This document shows positions 1 to 11,243 of a stretch of DNA of 64,000 nucleotides, in pieces (position 1 is the first letter of the stretch; each line of letters starts with the position of its first letter). The stretch covers positions 15,969,550 through 16,033,549 of the forward strand of contig NC_051431.1 in NCBI RefSeq assembly GCF_001649575.2. Reading direction: 5' to 3'. This DNA comes from Kryptolebias marmoratus (taxonomy: Eukaryota > Chordata > Actinopteri > Cyprinodontiformes > Rivulidae). The notes beneath the pieces were generated by a model. The model ran no database searches and was not told where the DNA came from. It was given only the letters and a program-made list of their open reading frames with translations. Both the position numbers and the translations under genes were made by a program.

Positions 1-325
1 CATTTGAAATATATGAGTTTGTATGTAATGTATGAATATAATATACAAGTTTCACTTTTTAAATGGAATTACTGAAATCAATCTACTTTTTCATGATATT
101 CTAATTTTATGACCAGCACCTGTATATGTGGAGTACTTACAATGCCAGAGATCTAATGCATAATGTAAATAGTATGGTGATTATGGTTATTTTTTTAGAA
201 AGACATTTTAGGGATTTTACTCTATATTTCAGCATTAATAACATGTCTCTTTTGCAAATACAGGTACAAAAGACAGGATTTGCAGTCGTCAAGCAAATTC
301 AAAATTACTACTTGCTGATTTTCAT

Positions 326-686
326 TCATCCATCCATTTTCTTTACCCACTTCTCCTTTCTGGGTCTTGAGGAGCTAATGCATATCTCCAGCCATCACTG
401 TGTGAGAGGCGGGGGACACCCCGGACAGGTTGCAAGTCCATCAGAGGGACACATAGAGACAAATAAGACAAACAACCATTCACATGCTCACCTAGGGACA
501 ATATAGAGTAACCAATTAACCTAACATGCATGTTTTGGGTCTGTGGGAGGAAACCAGAGCACCCAGAGTAAACCCACATGTGCACAGGGGGAACATGTAA
601 ACTCCACCCAGAAAGGCCCCAAGCGATCCTGCAACCATTTTTTCTGGGAGGCAACAGCTCTAACCCCTGCACTGCTGTGCCAAATG
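326..686 (-). mobile_element. Fish retrotransposon-tail repeat, 3' fragment ending in CATCC units
   Basis: Begins with CATCCATCC and carries the common fish-repeat phrases GTGAGAGGCGGGGGACACC, GTCCATCAGAGGGACACA, CTGTGGGAGGAAACC, and TGCACAGGGGGAACATG. The (GGAT)n end marks the 3' end of a non-LTR-type element, so the copy runs on the minus strand and is 5'-truncated. The exact family name is not certain. Further pieces of the same repeat are at 15943-16095 and 55510-55597. Confidence 0.75.
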
Positions 687-721
687 ACTAATTGTTGACT
701 TTCATGTATGCCTATATAACT

Positions 722-1602
722 CACTGACAAAAAAATGTGAAGCACCCAGAAGGAATGGTCTGATTTGAATGTAATTTGGTACACATGCGGAGCAGCAATG
801 GGTATGTTAATGATTTGATTTGCTAAAAAATAGCACATCTAGAAGGAGCATCAGAGGGCAAGAAGTGGCATCATGACTGGAGTTATAGTGTATAGCGTCA
901 TAGTGTCAAAACAGAAAGTTTTCAGGCACAGAGGATGCACTGCAGACACCTTTGACTTCATTACCAGCACTTGATGGAGTTTGATAGGTGACACACTGGG
1001 CTTATATGAGCCCAGGTGACTGTAATGTTGGAACCAATGAGTACAGAAGAAGAACCCACACACACTGTGAAGGTTCTGGTTACCCAAGCCAAACCACATT
1101 TTGGGAGAACCATCGAGTTGTGTGATAAACATTACAGAACCCTATGACATCTGTGCCTGGCATTCAGACACAGGTAGTGCACTCTTTAAAACACTGTGCC
1201 TTCCTGCACTGCATCTTGTTGACTGCCATCAATTTACTTAGGCTGCCAAGAACACCAGAGCAGAGAGACACTGACTGATGATGAGTGACTTCTCATGTGT
1301 GGGATCTGCTCGGACACAAACTCTGACCCAGAGTCAATGTGTTGGATCTCAAGGGCCAGTTAGAACAGCTGTGAGTTGCCACAGAAAAGGATACAATACC
1401 ATGCAAAATCATTGCTTGTATCCAGACCCAAGGGGTGTCAGACACAACTAACATGGGACCAACATTGTGCTCATACCTCCAACTTTGTTATCTATTTGAT
1501 GTAATATTGTAATCTATGCAATTGACTCACATAACCTTTCAATATGTTCATTTACATTTGATTTCCACCACTCAGTCTGAGTGCTTACATTTTTTAGCAG
1601 TG
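722..1602. mobile_element. Tc1/mariner-like element with imperfect terminal inverted repeats
   Basis: The left end starts CACTGACAAAAAAATGTGAA and the right end, reversed, starts CACTGCTAAAAAATGTAAGC. The pair continues to match for about 30 bases (GCAC.CAGA). TA dinucleotides lie next to the right end. The 881-bp interior has no intact transposase, only fragments with many stops. Superfamily assignment rests on the ends and is not proven. Confidence 0.6.
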
Positions 1603-1707
1603 TACATCCTAATATGAATCCTTATTCTACGTCCTATACAGAACCAAACATAAAATAGAACTCAGCCAATTAGACTTTATTACAGATATCTGTCCCTGTG
1701 TCTTTAC

Positions 1708-1947
1708 CTCTGTCTGTGTCATACAGGAAGACAAATCGGTTCCAGTCGTAGTGGTCCAGCAACGACAGTAAAGCTCCTCTGATGGATGGTCGAAGTTGCA
1801 GTGTGAACTGTCCCTCCCCCTCAGTGGGGAAGCTGGGCGTCACCAGGCTGATGTGCAGAGCCCCACAGAACGATGTCAGCGTGTTCACTGACCGTTTGTC
1901 GTAGAGTCCAAAGATGGCAAAGACGCCTCGTGAATACTGTGAACAGA
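1708..1947 (-). CDS. gria4: gria4 coding exon 3: continuation of the GluA4 amino-terminal domain
   Basis: A minus-strand acceptor CTTCATATCAG is followed by 240 bases and a GTAAAG donor (1707-1702). It completes the split Phe codon and encodes residues 85-164, with Gly165 split at the end. The peptide includes [20 protein letters not shown], then [20 protein letters not shown], and ends [16 protein letters not shown]. The FGLYDKRSV and LLDHYDWN variants point to GluA4 among the four AMPA subunits. Cys86 sits where family members have the first cysteine of the amino-terminal-domain disulfide. The 240-base size equals the usual exon 3 of AMPA receptor genes. The apparent ORF start at 2038 lies in intron 2 and is not real. 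Exon 4 is not present in 1-1707, so the gene continues off the left edge. Confidence 0.97.
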
Positions 1948-2728
1948 CTGATATGAAGAGGGAGAAGATGTAGGGATGAAGAGATCCAGATGGATAATGG
2001 AAGGAAATAAACAGAAAATTAGTCAATGAAAATTTCAAGCATTCTGATTGACATTACAGAAATCCTGTTTTTATTTACTTTTTATTATTCTACAACAAAA
2101 TTCAGCTGAAGCCACTTGTTTAACTTAGCAGCTTAAAAAAGGCAAATAAAATATAAAGAGGACCAAGAGGAGCAGAGTGGAGCACACTGGCCTTAATTAA
2201 ATTGACAGTGTGGAATATTTTTAAGTATGCCAAGCATTTTAATGAGCTAGAGGTTCAGCTTGTGTCAGCCATACAGTACCTTCTCACTCCTAATTAGACC
2301 CACAAACTCTGTTTTGAATACTGCAAGTCAATGAAATGTCAAAAATACCTTATTAACTTGAAGAGATCTGGAATACGCATCAATCAAATTTGACTCAGCA
2401 GCAAATAAACCAGATTTATGGCCTCAAAAGTAAAATCTTTTCTGCCTCATAACAAACATGCAGTTATTAAGTCCAAGTAGAAAACATTTGCACGCACAAG
2501 TGTTAAAATCAGAGAACTTTACAAGCCCACGGCGAGCAGTTTTCACATATTTTGATTACCACAAAATCATTCCCATGAGCTAAAAGTGGCTTTGCTGCTT
2601 ATACAGTTGTTAAGGAAATAACAGTTTAATATCCACTTTGAGCTAAATATCTTTAAATTGCATCCATACACACACAGACATTCAGATACAAAACCCTTGA
2701 CAAGCCCACACGCTCACCATAAAAGCAT

Positions 2729-3275
2729 AGTTCAGATCTTTTGGGAGTTTTTTTGCAAAGGTTATGAACAATTAATATTATACCTGTTGTAGACAGCTCT
2801 ATAATTCACCTCAATTTGAAGAAACAGATTGTTTTTTAAATTTGGAAAGTACCAAATTAGTTTTGACGAATTGACAAGCTAAAAGCTAGTCTAAGCAAGA
2901 TCAAGACCAAAGTGGATTCCTATGCGAACAGCAATTCATAAGCCTTTACACTTCTGTCAGTTTTGAATTAGGTGGTTATTCTGGCAGAAATATTATAATA
3001 TCCCTGCTGGAAGTGGCTCAAGCGGCACTGGAAGTGTTATGGCTACTTACAGCTGTTGCATTTTGAGCTTGCAGATAAGCAGAAATTTATATGTAAATAA
3101 CCAAAGTTGTTTTAAAATGACAGCAATTCACTTTGGTCTTGGTCCGACCAGCAGTTCGCTTTTCAGTCAGTTGAAGCTAATCCTTCATTCTTCAGACTGA
3201 GGCCTGTCAAAGAACTATTTACGACAATATAAGATATTAAATGTTCATAATATTTCCACAGAAACCCACTTCATA
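2729..3275. mobile_element. Dispersed family A element, copy 1 (long inverted-repeat DNA element)
   Basis: Opens with TTCAGATCTTTTGGGAGT, then TATTATACCTGTTGTAGAC. The far end reversed gives ATGAACATTTAATATCTTA and continues in parallel, so the two ends form diverged inverted repeats of roughly 70-100 bp. The interior carries TATCCCTGCTGGAAGTGG, also found in other copies. No coding capacity. Related copies are at about 10300-10605, 18780-19145, 28098-28690 and 61845-62380. Confidence 0.65.
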
Positions 3276-3829
3276 AAAATGTTATCTAATATGAAGTCAT
3301 TTTCCACCAGATTTGTACAGTTTAGTCTCAAAACACTTCAAAATGTTAAACAGCAGAATGGAAAGAGACCAATGTTTTCTGCTGTCCCTTTTTCACACAA
3401 TAATCTCTGCCCTTCAAGATTGATGTTTTCAAAATATCTGGGATTCCTGCACATTCTGACAAATCACTTGAAAAAAATTACCCCCATCCAGTCTGAGAAT
3501 AAAGTTGAAAATGTGTCAGCAATTTTTTTCCCTTTAATGTCTTTTTTTTGGTCTGTTTCCTTCATCTTTCTTCCTCTTATGGCCTCCCTTCCCTTTTCTC
3601 GTCAGCCCCACAGAGTCTTCCAGTCAGATTCCTTCAAATGAACATTTTTTATTTGATGCTAGCTCCTTCTTGGATCATAATTCACCCGTCTTCGTGTAAT
3701 ACGTCACACAGGAGTAAACAGTAAAACTGCACGGTTCTACCTCAACAACAACTGGCCATTACTCTGAAACCTTTGTCTCCCTCGTATCTTTTGAGCATCA
3801 CATCATTTTAAGGCAAACACACATCATCC

Positions 3830-4135
3830 ATTCTCTCTCCCACCTTCCACTGTCCTCTCTCCTTCATCTCTTCTTCCTCTGTTTGCCTGTGACTGCCTCC
3901 TCTCGGTTCTCCCCTCCCTCCAACGGGAACTCAGAGTAATTCCATTATCAGCTGTAAGCCTCAGTGGGGGTAAACACGGAGGGAAACGCGGCTCTGACGG
4001 TTCAGCTTGTGGCAATTAAACAAAGCCATGGCCTCGGCACCCGGTCGGCGATAAGGCAGGGATTTAGTCTCTGATTATGACAGGAGCTAAATGTCTTCAA
4101 TTCAGAGAAGCAGCAGCAGCAGCAGCAGTGAGCTG
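3830..4135. promoter_or_regulatory. Possible conserved non-coding segment in intron 2
   Basis: A pyrimidine-rich stretch (3830-3925) leads into about 200 bases with several CpGs and no repeat signature, including GGCAATTAAACAAAGCCATG and CGGTCGGCGATAAGGCAGGG, then a short CAG run (4109-4128). In an AT-rich intron such islands are often enhancers, but this is judged only from composition. Confidence 0.25.
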
Positions 4136-4564
4136 AGTCATGGTGTCCTCAGCATTCTTAGCATCTTTTATTTTGTTTATTACAATAAATACACATATTT
4201 CAGATGTTTCGGAGGGCATGAGAGATGGCTATGGAGATGAGGCTATGAGTGATAAACGACCAATGTTACACAGAGAAACCACAAAAGTTAAATACCTTGA
4301 ATACCCACAGATTCTGCTATAAATCACTGAGTTTGACATTAAATTAAGGCTCTTAGTCAGATGAAAATCTAAAGTCACAATGACAGCGAAAAGGATTGAA
4401 GCAGATAATAAGCAGAGACAGGAAACCAGATTAAAAAAATATGAAAGAGTGACACCTCTTCATCTCTGATGGCAGCTAACTGATGTAGCTTTAATGTAGC
4501 TTTTGGTAAAGATGAATGATGTCCCACACACTGATGACAAAAGACAATCAATAGACAGTTTGTT

Positions 4565-4946
4565 TGATATCATGGCTTGGGTTTGTAGATACTGAGCTAA
4601 AATTTAGTTTGGTGGTAGTTGACAGTCATCTCAACACATATTCTGAGCTCTGACAGATGTGAAATCTTTGTTTAAAACTGGCATTAACTGCTGGAGTCAG
4701 ATTAAAAAAACTCAGAGAAAGCAATCATTGGATATACATCTGCAACTGATTAACTTTTAGAGTTAACCAGATTCAAGATGCACACCACAGCTAATCAACC
4801 TTAGCAAACCCATAAATAAGTTGAACTTAGCCAGTTTTACAGATGTTGAGCTAAACTCTGGCACAGTCGTAGCTGAGAGTCCTCAACACATACTTTAAAA
4901 CGTTGACATGAATGTAGGCAATCTACATTCCTTCAAGAATGCTAGT
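4565..4946 (-). repeat. Dispersed family B repeat, copy 1, partial with two modules
   Basis: Contains family B phrases in minus orientation: GAGCTAAAATTTAGTTTGGT, AAAGCAATCATTGGATATAC, GATGCACACCACAGCTAATC, and the end motif ATTCCTTCAAGAATGCTAG. The GAGCTAAA(A/C)T...GTAGCTGAGAGTC module occurs twice (4592 and 4850). No coding capacity. Confidence 0.65.
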
Positions 4947-7900
4947 ATTTTTTTTCTTTTATTCTGCACTGCATTGTTGTGATTTTAAAAGGCCTCATTT
5001 TTGTTTCCAACAATGAATGAAATGACAAAGCAAATTCTGCACTTTAGTCAAAAAGTATTTTACCTCAGGGACAGTCGATATTAAAGTTTGTGAGATTGTG
5101 ACATACTCAATCTGACATTCTGTCCTGATGAACTATAATTTGTGTTTTAATAACAGCTGTTTTTTTTTAAACAGTATTAAATAAAAAGAAATTCAAAGAC
5201 AAACATGCGTAAGTTAACTACAATAGCAGGTAACTACCCAAAGTACTGTTCCCAAGTCCCTGATCTAGCAGTCTGTCTAAAATTTATGTTTAGGGGTGAA
5301 GAGTTTCTGACATGCACTTTTTCTGAGGCAGGAACTGTCACTCTGGTAATTGAAAAACAAACAAACAAACATAAACAAAACAAAAACAATCTTGTAAAAT
5401 AGCTTTTCTATATTTTGGTGTTTTGAAAAGCTCATTGATTATCTTTTCTTTTAAATTTTGCCCTATTTACAGAGACACATTTGGAGCCTGACTCAAACTA
5501 AAGTATCTGACAATAAAAACAAATGTGACATGAAAATAAGAGACTAAAAAATAAGTCTAAAATACCTCAAGTCACAAAAGATACCAACAAGTTGAACCTC
5601 TGTATTTTGTTTCATGTGTTTTTTTATGCACACCATTCTCATATATTGAAGTCCTGCATGTATTTTCTGCCATCACTACACCCACCTTACACCTAAAAAA
5701 TATCTTGGCACTTTGAATCTATTTCTATCTCAAAAAAGGACTTTTGCCACAAAAAAGAAATGCTAACAGGAAGACAAAACTTAAACACATTTTGCACTCT
5801 TTACCATTATGATTCAAGACTGCATGGACATATGGAGCAACCATCTAAAGAACTTAAAAAAAATGCTGAAATATCTGGCTTTTGTACAGATAATGTTGGT
5901 ACTGCCTTAATTTTTTTATTTTTCTTTCCCCCCACCTGGGTGTCTATGAAAACTGTTACTGACAGCCTGTGACAAGGCGGCCTCTGGAGCACAGTAATGA
6001 TGACTGAGGCAGAGGATGCTGAAAACAATTTAGCATTTTATTCACCCAGGACATTTGCATAAACACCAAGGAGCGCAGAGACATCATTGGCAGGTTCAAC
6101 CTCCAGCAGCAGCAGCAGCATCAGCATAAGAATAAAGAACAGGCATCCTTTTATACCCTCTGCTATAGAGAGGACTCAACCACCTCCTCAGAACAGGGAA
6201 TGTTTTCACATTTTCAAAATGTCTCAAATAACTAGTTTCTATTTGTGCATATGTTTAATCAAAGTATAAAGAGTTACATTTTCCTAATTTACCATAAACT
6301 GAACCTAACCCAGACAACCCAGATAAAGTTCTCCCATGCCATGCTTTTCGCTGAACCTGCAAATGGTGTTTGAACCGTTTGAGAAAGCACATGCAGAGCA
6401 AATGCTTCCTTGGGGAGTCTTCTCCTGGAAGTTTGAGCAAACACCTGAATCCTTTAAGGCAAAACAAAACACAGGTGAGTAAGCACACCTTTTACAATCA
6501 CTTCTGAATGTTTGAAGCCTTTGCATTCACAAATATCACGCAAAGAACAGTCACTTATCAGTCCATTAGTACAGCAAACCTTCATTATCACAATTTAGCA
6601 CCTCTTTCCAGCATCTACCAATGAAGCAAATGTTGACTAGCTATGCAAGACAAAGGTATTTATGTATTCCATAAATACTTAAGGCATCTTGTGCACAAAC
6701 ACGTGTTTCTGTGCAAATCTATGTATTCTTTTAAATTATAGCGTGCTAATTAAAATGCTACGTGGTTAAAAACAAAAAACTATGCAACTGAATGCATTTT
6801 ATACATCTGTAAAGAATGTCTTTGTTGCACAGCTCTAACCTTACACCAATAAATTCTAAATAATACCAGGAACACTGCAAACTGCCAAGAGCAGATAACA
6901 CATTTTTTATTTCTTTAGTCTTTTTCTGTTTTTACTTCATTATTTTTCACCTCCACTCTCCTTAACCCTTGTTTTTTTTTGGTTGTTTTTTCTGTCTACG
7001 CTTTCTGATCTTGCCTCCCTATTGCTCACATCCCCCTCTGATATATGTCTTCATGGGCTTGTGTCTTTGCAGCCCTCTCCACCAACACCAGCCTGCCGCA
7101 AGGCTGGAATGTGCCAGACAGTGGCGTCATTGTAATAAAATGTGCGCTAAGCTTGCTTCATAAAGCTTTAATGAGAGAAGGGGACCAGCGGCATGGTGCA
7201 TCATCGCTACAGTAAAAACACTGGACACAATAGGTCTCCTGGGACTTTTTCTTTCCTTCTTTTACCTCTTGTTGGCTCCAACTCGCTTGCACTTTCCACA
7301 ACTTCACCGGTTTAGTTTTTTTTTTTGCACAATCTCTTGTGCATTGGGAGTTTTTAATTCTTGGCTTTTACTGTCTAACATTTCTTCCTCTCAGGTGCTT
7401 ATTTCACCATAAATGTACTTTTGCTTTTTCTGCATAACTTTATATGCTGTATTCTTTGCTCTCTGATAAGTTTTATTTGGGTTTTAGTACATATAGAAAA
7501 CTCCTTTAACCTTGTGCATCTCTACACATCAAAGTTTTCATTTTCACGTTCAATTTTTTAAAATTTGCATAACAGGGAAGAAAAAAGGGCAATAAGAAAG
7601 ACAATAATTCACTAAATAATAACATAGCTCTTAGTCTTGTTTATTTTTCTCCATGCATTTGCTCTATACTTTCTAACACCATTTCTTCTTTCTGTTTGGT
7701 GCTTATATGTCCTCAGACACGGGTTGTTTTTCCACGTGACAACAAGAATAAATGCTCCCAAATAAACCTGCTGCTGATTTCACTGTCAGTGAACTGCAGC
7801 ATTGTTAAGGTAATACGCACACATACAGAGTCACCTGTAACAGCACACCAAAAGCACAATCACCAGTCCTCCGTCACAAACACACACTCTCATACACAAC

Positions 7901-10299
7901 CTTCAAACGCTGTGTCCTGATGCTGCTGCTGCCGCTGCTTCTCACCCATTAGTTTGAATAACAACCCTCTAGCTGAGACCCTCTCCAGACAGCTAACACT
8001 GCAAAACACTGTGAGCTCTCATTACCAGGAGGCAAAGGCAAAAATAAAAGATGCATCAGTGTAGATGAGGAATACAAGCTAGTTTAAAAGCCATAAGGTG
8101 TATTTTTTCCCCCTCGCACTGGCCAGAAACACCCACAGTGCAGCAGAGTGATACTTGGAAGAAGGGGGAACAACAGTAAATGGCAATAATAATCTTTTAT
8201 GAGCAATATAATTAGAGGAAAATTTACTGGCCAATGCCTTATGCTCCTATTTTACATTCAACCCTATTTCCAGTAGTAGCCTCTGGAGTAGAAAGGTGCT
8301 GTAAATAAAGTCTGTTCAGCACTGCAAGAGACCGTGAGCAGCCTTTTCCAAAGAAAGGAAAAGGGTAGATGCCGCTGCAATAAACACTGAAATTTGTGCT
8401 GAAGTCATACCGATCCAGAATTATTTATCTCATCCACAAGACGCCAAAATATAGATGCTAGCGTGATGGATTGGCGATGGTGTTTATAAGCTGAGATGAG
8501 CAGCAGTGAGTGTATCATAGAGATGGGTTAGACTTCATATCTGTCTTTGAATTACAGCTGTATGAATAGTTTTTGCTCTAATGTCACTAATTATTTACAC
8601 CGATTTGCACTTATAAAAGCTAAAAAAACAGTGTAAAGTCTTAAATTTAACTGACTGTTTCTTTTTCTAAAAAGCAAGTGGAGCTCTGTTCTAGAGGTAT
8701 GGTAGGGAGATCAGCTGTGCTTCAACGAATCACCTGACCATCTTGTGTCCCTGTAATGAGACATTTTAGTGACACAATTCAAGATGCGAATGGTTTGGAA
8801 ACCACTTAGGGAAGGATGTCATACATACTTTGTGAGGGTGAAAAAGGTAATGATGATATTGCCCCCTACCTTTATTTTAAAAATGGTTAGAACAGCTGGT
8901 TTGATTCACAGCTGTGAGCCTGCAACGAAGTGCAAATTGTTAGCAGAAAACACATGGCAAGTAGTGCTAATTAAAAGCCAGCAGCTACACTGGCTAATTG
9001 GGAGCTATATTTAAGACTTACTCTTAAAAACAGCAGCAATCCACTTCCAATATTTAACTTAGAATAGGTCATGCTAAGATTACAAATGCATTCAAACTAA
9101 CAACTTTTAGAGAAAAGCAATATTAATTTGTTCTGTATTTGATAACCTTTAGAGTCAGATGGAAACGTCTGGAAAGATGCATGGGAAAAAAGCATGCATT
9201 TTCAAATAAAAATGATAAAAAAAGGCATAACCAAAGACTGAACGAGGAGGTCGCAAACAAATATCACTCAGTTCAACAAGGTGCTGCAAAGTCATTTATT
9301 TGAAGTTGTTATAATTTAATGTTGTCAAAGCTAAAATCTGCACGTATAAATCAGGAGACTTACTGGCCCGAGCTTTTATGTTGTAGCTCCAAATGCACAG
9401 AGCCTAGCAAGAGCTGAGCCAAAAGATGTTTCTCATTCCTCTAATTTACGTTTTTATTTCTTATCCTCTTTCATCTCTCCCATCACAAGTGGGAAGAGCT
9501 CAGTAATAAAAAAGACGCTGAATGTGGTGAATTTGTGGAACCTCTGCAAAAGAGGTATTGTTACATCTGACATATTTATTTAGAAGGAAAACATTGGTTA
9601 ATAAATTAAATTGGTTTGACTTTTTTTTTAGGATTAAACACATTATTATAGGTTCAGTCAAGACTGCATGACTTGCATTTCCCAAAATGTACTCTTAATT
9701 CAGTTTCCTGTAAGTGTTTCATTTCTGACAACGGCACACAAGGAGCCTGGCATTTTTTGATCAATAGAAGACAGAGCAAAGTAAAAGTTTATTTTCTGAG
9801 ACAAGGAGAGACCATTTTTCTACTGGCAAAAGCACAATGGAAGGCAAAGTTTAGAGATCAATTGAATCTGACAAAGAGCACTGTCACTGTATGGATTTCA
9901 TATTTGTTAGTCTATACCCCAACATGACACCATAGAGACTACTAAAGCACCAGAATCAGAAATGTGTCCAGTGGCTGTGTAAAAGAAATGTGGAATTCAA
10001 GGTTACATGTAAATAATTACAAGAACTCTCCATGAATCTTGAAACAACAATGCATTTTGTCTTCATAGCAAAACATATTGTTTTCTCAACCAAAATAGCA
10101 ATTTATTCTGTTGCACTAAAAGCCTGAGGGTCAATATTTTTCATGAACAACTTGAACAAAATTGGAAGACTGTTAGAGAGGAGTTTGAACATTTACAGTT
10201 TTATTTTTTTACATGCAACAAGCTAAAATGTGAGCCCCTAAGAATAAGTGCAAACAAGAAGTATAGTGGCTGTAATTATTGTGAAAGTATCTTGTTTAA
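4947..10299. other. Intron 2 stretch without a recognised gene or transposon
   Basis: AT-rich intron with short homopolymer runs, a CAG run at 6103-6125, and candidate conserved blocks at about 7060-7215 and 8170-8430. Nothing else specific was recognised. Confidence 0.5.
7060..7215. promoter_or_regulatory. Possible conserved non-coding element in intron 2
   Basis: A non-repetitive block with balanced composition, including GACAGTGGCGTCATTGTAAT and CATAAAGCTTTAATGAGAGA, flanked by T-rich DNA. It shows no ORF or repeat signature. Its AAAGCTTTAATG palindromic core and its mix of sites resemble fish enhancers, but only cross-species alignment could confirm this. Confidence 0.3.
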
Positions 10300-10605
10300 T
10301 TCAATTAAAAGTTCAGATATTTTGAAATAGAGCTGTGTCAAAATGTTATGAATATTTATTATCTTACCTGTTATAAATAGATGTTTGAATTACCTCATTT
10401 TGGAGGCATAGTTTAATTATCAGAAATTTGACACTATCAGTTGCTCATTGCACGAGTAATTACATAAAATTCTGATTTTTTGTAAGCACAGATAGTGTCA
10501 GTAGCAGCAGTAGCTGTTGTACTTCTTGTGAAGCCAGAGAACTTCCTGCAGGAGTATCATAATGTTTCTGCTGGAATAACCATGCACGGTTATGGAAGTT
10601 TTTGT
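10300..10605. mobile_element. Dispersed family A element, copy 2, degraded
   Basis: Shares AGTTCAGATATTTTGAAATA, TTATCTTACCTGTTATAAAT and, in reversed interior order, CTTCCTGCAGGAGTATCATA with other family A copies. The right inverted repeat was not identified, so the copy looks truncated. Confidence 0.5.
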
Positions 10606-10781
10606 CAGGAGTTGGGGTTAATGTGTTCGTGTTTCTGGTTCATGTTTTAGATTGAGTTTCTTGTTTCTTCTGTTTTTGGGTTGTCTTCATGTTTAGCCTT
10701 GTCTTTGTTCAGTAAAGATAACAAAACATAAATCCGTAGGAACATTCTTAAGATACATTGTTTTTATTTGTTTTGTTTTGA

Positions 10782-11243
10782 CCTTACCCTCATCTATGGT
10801 CATGAGCTTTGGGTAGTGACAGAAAGAACGAGATCACGAATAAAAGCGGCTGAAATGAGTTTCCTCTGCAGGGTGTCTGGGCTCTCCCTTAGAGATAGGA
10901 TGAGAAGCTCGGTCATCCGGGAGGGACTCAGAGTAGAGCCGCTGCTCCTCCACGTCGAGAGGAGCCAGTTGAGGTGGCTCGGGCATCTGGTGAGGATGCC
11001 TCCTGGACGCCTCCCTGGTGAGGTGTTCTGGGCACGTCCNNNNNNNNNNNNNNNNNNNNNNNNNNNNNNNNNNNNNNNNNNNNNNNNNNNNNNNNNNNNN
11101 NNNNNNNNNNNNNNNNNNNNNNNNNNNNNNNNNNNNNNNNNNNNNNNNNNNNNNNNNNNNNNNNNNNNNNNNNNTGGGTCTCCCTGCTTAGGCTGCTGCC
11201 CCCGCGACCCGACCCCGGATAAGCGGAAGAAGATGGATGGATG
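10782..11243 (+). mobile_element. Rex3/RTE-like non-LTR retrotransposon, 5'-truncated 3' end, with assembly gap
   Basis: The plus strand encodes a reverse-transcriptase C-terminal region: IYGHELWVVTERTRSRIKAA, then LSLRDRMRSSVIREGLRVEP, and RWLGHLVRMPPGRLPGEVF. A 135-base run of N follows, then WVSLLRLLPPRPDPG and TAA at 11220-11222. The element ends 21 bases later in GATGGATGGATG, the short tandem tail known for Rex3. The 5' side is truncated, as is usual for such copies. The codons after the gap are in a different frame from those before it. This is a dead copy. Confidence 0.88.
11040..11174. other. Assembly gap (135 N)
   Basis: A run of unresolved bases inside the retrotransposon end. By comparison with the usual protein of this family, about 40-45 residues are missing. 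The frame mismatch across it suggests that the gap length is an estimate or that the copy has a frameshift. Confidence 0.99.

Larger units (their letters stand above)
1..1707 (-). other. gria4 intron 3, partial
   Basis: Begins after the GTAAAG donor of exon 3 and runs off the left edge. It holds a retrotransposon-tail repeat (about 326-686) and a mariner-like inverted-repeat element (722-1602). Positions 1-325 are AT-rich with nothing recognised. Confidence 0.85.

Noticed and set aside
1670..2038. 122-codon minus-strand ORF taken as a gene of its own
   Set aside because: Only 1708-1947 is coding; the rest reads through the splice acceptor and donor of gria4 exon 3.
3279..3641. 120-codon plus-strand ORF
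   Set aside because: Starts inside a family A repeat end and runs through T-rich intron; no recognisable domain.
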